NCBI GenBank assembly: GCA_945877885.1
Contig: CAMCSI010000036.1
Location: 1 to 10,006, forward strand
Direction of reading: 5' to 3'
DNA: 10,006 nucleotides
Origin: Chlamydia trachomatis
Lineage (GTDB): Bacteria > Chlamydiota > Chlamydiia > Chlamydiales > 2-12-FULL-49-11
The position numbers and the translations under genes were made by a program. Shown here in pieces: positions 6,229-10,006 of this stretch. The notes under the pieces are model-generated. The model did no database searches. It was not told the DNA's origin and worked only from the letters and a program-made list of their open reading frames with translations. Position 1 is the stretch's first letter, and each line of letters starts with the position of its first letter.

Positions 6229-6291
6229 GTGAAATTTAAGGAAACACTTTATGGCTCACCTAAAAGTCTATACCGTTTTTTTACCTGTTAA
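6229..6291 (+). other. Possible 20-codon leader ORF with strong ribosome site
   Basis: GTG 6229 has an ideal GGGGAGG 6 nt upstream and opens a 20-codon frame (MKFKETLYGSPKSLYRFFTC) ending at 6291. It overlaps the start of the next gene in another frame. The following gene's own SD (AAGGA, 8 nt before ATG 6251) is weaker. It could be a leader peptide delivering ribosomes to the next start. Alternatively it could be the original N-terminus separated by a 1-nt change in the T7 run at 6276-6282. Confidence 0.35.
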
Positions 6292-7129
6292 ACATCACAA
6301 GATGTTGAAGCTTTTTAACAAAGTGACAAATCCACAATCACGCTCCTACGCAAAATATGAAAAACATGAGTATTTTGACAAAAGATGGGAAGAGGCAGCT
6401 CGCAATTTCTTTAAAAAATTTCGAGGCGCTGCTTTAAGAAAAACGATATTTCCAGGTGTTTTGCGACTTATTACCACAGAAGAGGAAAGAGCACGTCATT
6501 TTGTCCCTCCATTTTACCGCATTAAAGAGGAGGAGGATTTTGAAAAGATTGAGCAGTCTCTCCTAATGATCGATGAAAAAGAAACCGTGCACATTTTAGA
6601 AGGGGATTATACCGCCTCAAGAAAATTTAAAAAAAGGGTAAATCTTGTGTTGATAGACTTTGCTCTACAAGGACATTCAATACTTGCCCCTGCACATAGC
6701 TTTTTTGGTGAAATGCCTGCCATCACCTCTTATAATACAGGAGCGCCGCCGAAATTCAGCACTCACTTTAAGCGAAAAAAGTATGCAAACTATCAAGACT
6801 TTTTGGTTAAAAATTACCTTTTTGACCCCCTGATCGTTGTGAAGTTAAAAGAAATGAAACAAAATTTTGATGGACGAGCTTTTCCTGATATCACCTTAAC
6901 CAACCCCAAAGAGTTTATTGATACATTGAAAACAGTCAATGAAAGTAAAAGGAAAAAGGGACTGCCCACTTTAGGGTTTATGAATCCCATTCTTTATACA
7001 AATGCAAAAATCTTTCGAAGAAATGTGCAAGAAGAAAGACATGGATTTCCTTTTTCTGTGACTTTATGGAGACCTAATGTAGGTTTAGGCGAGCCTCAAA
7101 ATGATCGATTTTTAGATCTCCTAACTTAA
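6251..7129 (+). CDS. Sedolisin-like (S53, TPP1-type) protein lacking the catalytic motifs
   Basis: The 292 residues read as a shortened sedolisin, a family normally of about 500 or more residues. An S53-type prodomain is suggested at residues 5-60 (VYTVFLPVKHHKMLKLFNKV, then TNPQSRSYAKY, compared with SDPSSPQYGKY in TPP1). Later blocks keep the family order: RVNLVLIDFALQGHSILAPA (129-148; compare RVNTE...G.T.L.ASGDSG), FSTHF...YQDFL (169-184; FSNVF...YQ), GRAFPDI (208-214; GRAYPDV), GLPTLGFMNPILY (237-249; GRPPLGFLNPRLY) and WRPNVGLGEP (273-282; WDP.TGWGTP). The catalytic SGTSASTP serine segment is missing between 214 and 229. The oxyanion SGDSG is replaced by PAHSF, the Glu/Asp region is deleted, and the calcium-site Asp is Arg. 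It is likely a pseudoprotease. There is no signal peptide with this start. I recognised it from memory of TPP1, not a search. Confidence 0.62.
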   Translation: MAHLKVYTVFLPVKHHKMLKLFNKVTNPQSRSYAKYEKHEYFDKRWEEAARNFFKKFRGAALRKTIFPGVLRLITTEEERARHFVPPFYRIKEEEDFEKIEQSLLMIDEKETVHILEGDYTASRKFKKRVNLVLIDFALQGHSILAPAHSFFGEMPAITSYNTGAPPKFSTHFKRKKYANYQDFLVKNYLFDPLIVVKLKEMKQNFDGRAFPDITLTNPKEFIDTLKTVNESKRKKGLPTLGFMNPILYTNAKIFRRNVQEERHGFPFSVTLWRPNVGLGEPQNDRFLDLLT

Positions 7130-7204
7130 TTTTTGAGTTTTCAGATAAATGTATAGTATATTGTTTTTCAGAACGATCTTATTCTATTGGTAACCAATTA
7201 CTTA

Positions 7205-7234
7205 TAAATAGGGAAACAGCTGTTTCCCTATTTA
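7205..7234. terminator. 30-bp perfect palindrome, probable bidirectional terminator
   Basis: A perfect palindrome centred on CAGCTG (core TAGGGAAACAGCTGTTTCC) lies between two convergent genes. It is 75 nt after the plus-strand stop at 7129 and 2 nt after the minus-strand stop at 7237. The AT ends give short A/T runs on both strands, so it could work as a terminator for both genes. A 19-nt part recurs inside the neighbouring gene at 7948-7966. Confidence 0.6.
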
Positions 7235-7236
7235 GA

Positions 7237-8271
7237 TTACTCTTTACCAAACTCTGCCTCGATATCTTCAATAGTTGGTAGGCTTTCCTTCAATTCTTTA
7301 GAAAGTGTTTCAACGAGTGTGATTTCATAGCCAGCTACACCAATAGGTTTGTTGAAATCCCTCAAAGCGTATTCGACAGTGAAATTCAGCTTTGTTTTGC
7401 AGAAAATCATTCCTATTGTCGGTTCATCTCCAGGATGCCTAAGATGGTCATCAACAGCTGACATATAAAAATTTAATTGACTTATGTCCTTTGGGTCGAA
7501 TTCGCGGGCTTTTAAATCCAAAACTATGTAGCGGCGTAATTTTAAATGATAGAACAGCAAATCCACGAAATATTCACGTCCATCGACTACTAAGCTAACT
7601 TGCCGGCCTACAAAAGCAAACCCTTGACCAAGTTCTAAAAGAAATTTTTGAATATGCTCCATCAAACCTAATTCTAGAGCTCTCTCTCTGTAGTCCTTGT
7701 CTAATTCAACAAAAGCTAAGTTATAAGGGTCCTTCATCATTTGGGTAGCTAAGTCAGAGTCAGGAGAGGGGAGAGTCCTTTTGAAATTTGTAACTGCTTT
7801 TCCTTGACGGCTAAATAAATCCGACTCGATCCACGATGTCATCATACTTCTGCTCCAACCATTTTCAACGACCTGTTTTACATACCACAGACGTTTTTCC
7901 TTCTCTTGCACCTTCTGCATAAGATGGATATTATGGCCCCAAGGTATTAGGGAAACAGCTGTTTCCTTAATACCGTCGGGGTAACTATCAGCAAATTGAC
8001 GCATAAATTTCAGATTTCTATGTGAAAAAGCCCTAATATTTGGGAATGAGGAAGCTAGATCTCTTGCAATCCTTTCAATTGTTTTTGACCCCCAAGATTC
8101 TGATAAGGCTTTTTCAGATAACATCTTACCGATCCGATAATAGAGCTCTATAAGTTCTTTATTTATAGAAATTGCCGCTTTTAGCTGCGAGTCTTGAATG
8201 TCTTTTTTTATATGTTCTATAAACTTGTCGTAACTATGTGGATCAACTGTTTCGCTTTGCTCTGCGTTCAT
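7237..8271 (-). CDS. DUF1016 / YhcG-family PDDEXK nuclease domain protein
   Basis: The 344 residues match the usual length of this family, which is common in accessory regions and has been linked to restriction-like nucleic-acid cleavage. The N-terminal DUF1016_N domain shows the helical SHRNLKFMRQFADSYP (about 82-97) and IPWGHN (about 109-114). The C-terminal PD-(D/E)XK domain shows GFAFVGRQVSLVVDGREYFV (about 215-234) and DLLFYHLKLRRYIVLDLKA (about 235-253), in which D and D-x-K stand as the active-site acids and lysine. It ends with the family's FYMSAVDD, IGMIFCK and EYALRD...PIGVAGYE blocks. The domain appears complete. The start is ATG 8271 with AAGGG 6 nt upstream. Codons 98-108 are formed by a palindrome (7943-7974) sharing its core with the terminator downstream. 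Confidence 0.88.
   Translation of the reverse strand: MNAEQSETVDPHSYDKFIEHIKKDIQDSQLKAAISINKELIELYYRIGKMLSEKALSESWGSKTIERIARDLASSFPNIRAFSHRNLKFMRQFADSYPDGIKETAVSLIPWGHNIHLMQKVQEKEKRLWYVKQVVENGWSRSMMTSWIESDLFSRQGKAVTNFKRTLPSPDSDLATQMMKDPYNLAFVELDKDYRERALELGLMEHIQKFLLELGQGFAFVGRQVSLVVDGREYFVDLLFYHLKLRRYIVLDLKAREFDPKDISQLNFYMSAVDDHLRHPGDEPTIGMIFCKTKLNFTVEYALRDFNKPIGVAGYEITLVETLSKELKESLPTIEDIEAEFGKE
7943..7974. repeat. Second copy of GGAAACAGCTGTTTCC palindrome, inside DUF1016 gene
   Basis: A 32-nt palindrome with one mismatched pair (7950/7967) shares 19 identical bases (7948-7966) with 7209-7227, the probable terminator 740 bp away. Here it is read in frame as GIKETAVSLIP, between the conserved YP and PWGHN of the nuclease protein. 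Confidence 0.75.
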
Positions 8272-8327
8272 TAAAAACCCTTAATATTTTAAGTTTAGCT
8301 TACTTAACTAGCCTTCTGACGCTAAAT

Positions 8328-8588
8328 CTATAGCCATTTCTTCCCTTCATAAAGATCCATGAATATTTTCTTATGCTCTTTTTTGCACATCACTTCTTGA
8401 ATAGGGGAATTCGAGTCTGTCTTAATGATTACAAGGTCTATGTTTTTCTCAGATTTTTTTAATTCTGGTATTTTTTCTTGAAAATTGGGGTCTTTGGGGT
8501 CCTGTTTGCTCACATACACCTCAATTTGGTTATAAGCGACTTTATAAAAAAATAATATAACAAAAAAAAATATTTCGTTGCAACACAA
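8328..8588 (-). CDS. Possible small membrane protein, start uncertain
   Basis: A frame of up to 86 residues with a hydrophobic Phe-rich N-terminal segment (about 5-18), then a charged region ending MCKKEHKKIFMDLYEGKKWL. The C-terminal two thirds have coding-like composition (mixed charged and hydrophobic, with DPKDPNFQEKIPELKKS). The TTG at 8588 has no SD, and the frame stays open further upstream into the end of the FliO-like gene. A run of nine T (minus strand, 8570-8562) lies in the hydrophobic part. It could be a real gene with a start further upstream, a slippage-prone gene, or a degraded gene. I do not recognise it. Confidence 0.4.
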   Translation of the reverse strand: MCCNEIFFFVILFFYKVAYNQIEVYVSKQDPKDPNFQEKIPELKKSEKNIDLVIIKTDSNSPIQEVMCKKEHKKIFMDLYEGKKWL

Positions 8589-8622
8589 AGTTTTAGGTAA
8601 TACGGAAAAAAAGAGGTGAAGA

Positions 8623-9117
8623 TTAATTTTCAGGCCAATCCATCGTAGCTACAGTTCTTGTTTCCACCTTTGATTCAGATAGAATAAACTGCTTATTTCC
8701 TACTTGAATATGATATAAATAAGTTTGAGGGCTTAAGGAGCGTCGTTCAAGAATTTTAATGTTATTGCGACTATTTTTTTTAGTAATGGATCCAATAGGT
8801 GAGGATCTTTTGTAGATGAAAATAACAATCATTCCAAAGATGATAAGTAAGCAGATAAAAATAAGTATCTTGAAAAACTGCTTATTATAATTTGGGTCTA
8901 AGAAATTGGGGTTTGAGCCTTCAGGAGAAAGTGGCATGTCATCTAAATCGTCAACAGTTTTCTCGGTATTAGAGTTTTGTTCCGCTGGAGCCGGCGGTGC
9001 AATCGGGGAAGCTTGCGTTTTTTCCTCTACCTTGTTAGGGGTAGGGGGTTTTGCTATTTCAATTGTGCCAAAGACAAAAAATGGAAAAGCAAGAAAAAGT
9101 AATATTTTTTGAGTCAT
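8623..9117 (-). CDS. FliO-like membrane protein
   Basis: 164 residues. An N-terminal signal-type hydrophobic segment (about 4-20) is followed by a Pro/Glu/Ala-rich linker (about 23-75, with PTPNKVEEKT and APPAPAEQ). A strong transmembrane helix follows (about 82-103, FFKILIFICLLIIFGMIVIF), then a cytoplasmic domain starting with basic residues. That domain reads ILERRSLSPQTYLYHIQVGN-KQFILSES (about 121-149), the pattern of FliO/FlhO proteins (VLERxPLGPxxSLxLVEVGGxxLLLG). FliO assists assembly of the FliP/SctR export core in flagella. No other flagellar or export gene is adjacent, so a role with the T3SS or a flagellar-type apparatus is inferred. The start is ATG 9117; the SD is weak (AAGAG 11 nt upstream). 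Confidence 0.6.
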   Translation of the reverse strand: MTQKILLFLAFPFFVFGTIEIAKPPTPNKVEEKTQASPIAPPAPAEQNSNTEKTVDDLDDMPLSPEGSNPNFLDPNYNKQFFKILIFICLLIIFGMIVIFIYKRSSPIGSITKKNSRNNIKILERRSLSPQTYLYHIQVGNKQFILSESKVETRTVATMDWPEN

Positions 9118-9154
9118 AGATCATTTATCTCTTTTTTTTCATTTATCGTCCAGG

Positions 9155-9160
9155 TATAAT
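9155..9160 (+). promoter_or_regulatory. Perfect TATAAT -10 element 6 nt before the HAD gene
   Basis: TATAAT ends 6 nt before ATG 9167, so transcription would start at or next to the A of the start codon. The -35 region is a T-rich tract (9131-9140) with no clear TTGACA. With no SD before the ATG, this suggests a leaderless mRNA. Confidence 0.45.
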
Positions 9161-9166
9161 TGTTGC

Positions 9167-10006
9167 ATGCGTGGAATTATTGCCTCAGATATTGATAGAA
9201 CATTGACAAATAGTGATCACATCATCCCAGAAGATGTAATCACCTATTTACATAGCTGCTATAACGATGGATTTGAAATTGTGTTTCTCACAGGTAGAAC
9301 CTATAAATTTTCAAAAAAAGCTTTAGCGTTATGTGATTTCCCTTTTCATTTAGCGGTGCAAAATGGGGCTGAAGTTTTAAAAATGCCAGAAGAGGTATTT
9401 TGTATGCAAAGATTTCTTAGTAAGGATATTGCTTTAACAATCCGCTCTGTTTTAAATGCTTCGGATAGAGATTTTACCTTTTATTCAGGAAGCGCTCATG
9501 GAGATATTTGCTACTATGAAAAAGGGAGATTTTCAGGTAAAGCGCTTGAGTATGTAAATTTTAGCAAAGGCTATGGTGCAGTAAATTGGGTAGAGGTGGA
9601 TTCTATTGAAAACTTAGATATTTTGCATTTTACCTTAGTGAGAACATTTGGCTCGAAAAAGGAGATGGAAGAACTAAAAGCGCTTGTTTTAAGCAAAGCT
9701 TTTGTAAGCGCTGTAATTTTACACGACGTTCATTTTGAAGATGAATATATTTTGATGATTTCTTCCCCTGGAGTAGATAAAGGGAGATCGCTTCGAAGGT
9801 TGATTGATCATTATGATTGGAAAGGGGTAATTATTGCCTGTGGGGATGATCTTAACGATGTTTCGATGTTTGCTGAAGCAGACATTTCTATTGGTATGGA
9901 AAATGGACATCCAGACTTATTAAAAATAGCTACGATTATTGCAAAACCCTCTTACGATATGGGGATAATTGATGCATTAAAGCAAGCAAGGGGAATGATA
10001 AATGAC
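9167..10006 (+). CDS. Cof-type HAD-IIB family hydrolase (open at window edge)
   Basis: Cytoplasmic phosphatase of the haloacid dehalogenase superfamily, probably acting on small phosphorylated metabolites such as sugar phosphates. 280 codons are visible with no stop, near the full length of the family (270-290), so only the last residues are missing. The four HAD motifs are present: I, SDIDRTLT (nucleophile Asp8, acid/base Asp10); II, FLTGR (Thr42); III, Lys205 in VDKGRSLRRL; IV, GDDLNDVSMF (226-235). A C2-type cap lies between motifs II and III, as in Cof/YbiV proteins. Motif I has Arg where Gly is usual (DxDGT). It is divergent from the FliO-like gene, with 49 nt between them and no SD. Confidence 0.88.
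   Translation, partial: MRGIIASDIDRTLTNSDHIIPEDVITYLHSCYNDGFEIVFLTGRTYKFSKKALALCDFPFHLAVQNGAEVLKMPEEVFCMQRFLSKDIALTIRSVLNASDRDFTFYSGSAHGDICYYEKGRFSGKALEYVNFSKGYGAVNWVEVDSIENLDILHFTLVRTFGSKKEMEELKALVLSKAFVSAVILHDVHFEDEYILMISSPGVDKGRSLRRLIDHYDWKGVIIACGDDLNDVSMFAEADISIGMENGHPDLLKIATIIAKPSYDMGIIDALKQARGMIND

Noticed and set aside
8906..9112. 68-residue plus-strand frame
   Set aside because: Antisense shadow of the FliO-like gene; no SD and low-complexity Ser/Gly composition.

Overview
The window looks like part of the chromosome of an environmental (amoeba-associated) member of the Chlamydiae. The reasons are a low-GC sequence, a CopB/CopD/SycD type III secretion (T3SS) translocator operon with chlamydial-style gene order, a FloA (UPF0365) flotillin-like gene, Mla lipid-transport genes, and accessory genes typical of bacteria living in amoebae. 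This placement is inference from gene content; there is no rRNA or phylogenetic marker here.

Layout. 1-1199 (minus): the ATPase (mlaF, cut by the window edge) and permease (mlaE) of an Mla-type phospholipid ABC transporter, coupled by a GTGA overlap. 1269-1890: a cassette with about 120-bp inverted repeats, about 94% identical, enclosing a GxxExxY-family gene. Its right arm runs into a decayed IS5-like transposase remnant (to 2076) whose start codon appears to have mutated to ATA. 2143-4897 (minus): a tightly packed T3SS operon. In transcription order it holds an unrecognised hydrophilic protein in the position of LcrV, an SycD/LcrH TPR chaperone, a YopB/CopB-like major translocator and a YopD/CopD-like minor translocator. 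The last three genes start with TTG, TTG and GTG, each behind a strong Shine-Dalgarno (SD) sequence built into the end of the preceding gene.

5026-6198 (plus): a near-consensus promoter drives floA and an unreported 51-codon gene overlapping its stop. 6251-7129 (plus): a gene I read as a shrunken sedolisin (S53, TPP1-like) protease with recognisable family blocks but without its catalytic motifs; this is the most unusual gene in the window. A 30-bp perfect palindrome (7205-7234) separates it from a convergent DUF1016/YhcG PDDEXK-nuclease gene (7237-8271, minus). That gene carries a second copy of the palindrome core in its coding sequence. 8328-9117 (minus): a small doubtful membrane ORF and a FliO-like membrane protein. 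9167-10006 (plus): a Cof-type HAD phosphatase, open at the window edge, whose -10 box lies so close to the ATG that its mRNA may be leaderless.

How the genes fit together: the T3SS operon encodes the host-membrane pore and its chaperone, and the FliO-like protein may belong to a T3SS or flagellar-type export apparatus. Mla and FloA serve envelope and membrane organisation. The GxxExxY cassette, transposase remnant, DUF1016 gene and pseudo-sedolisin form an accessory layer between these core genes.
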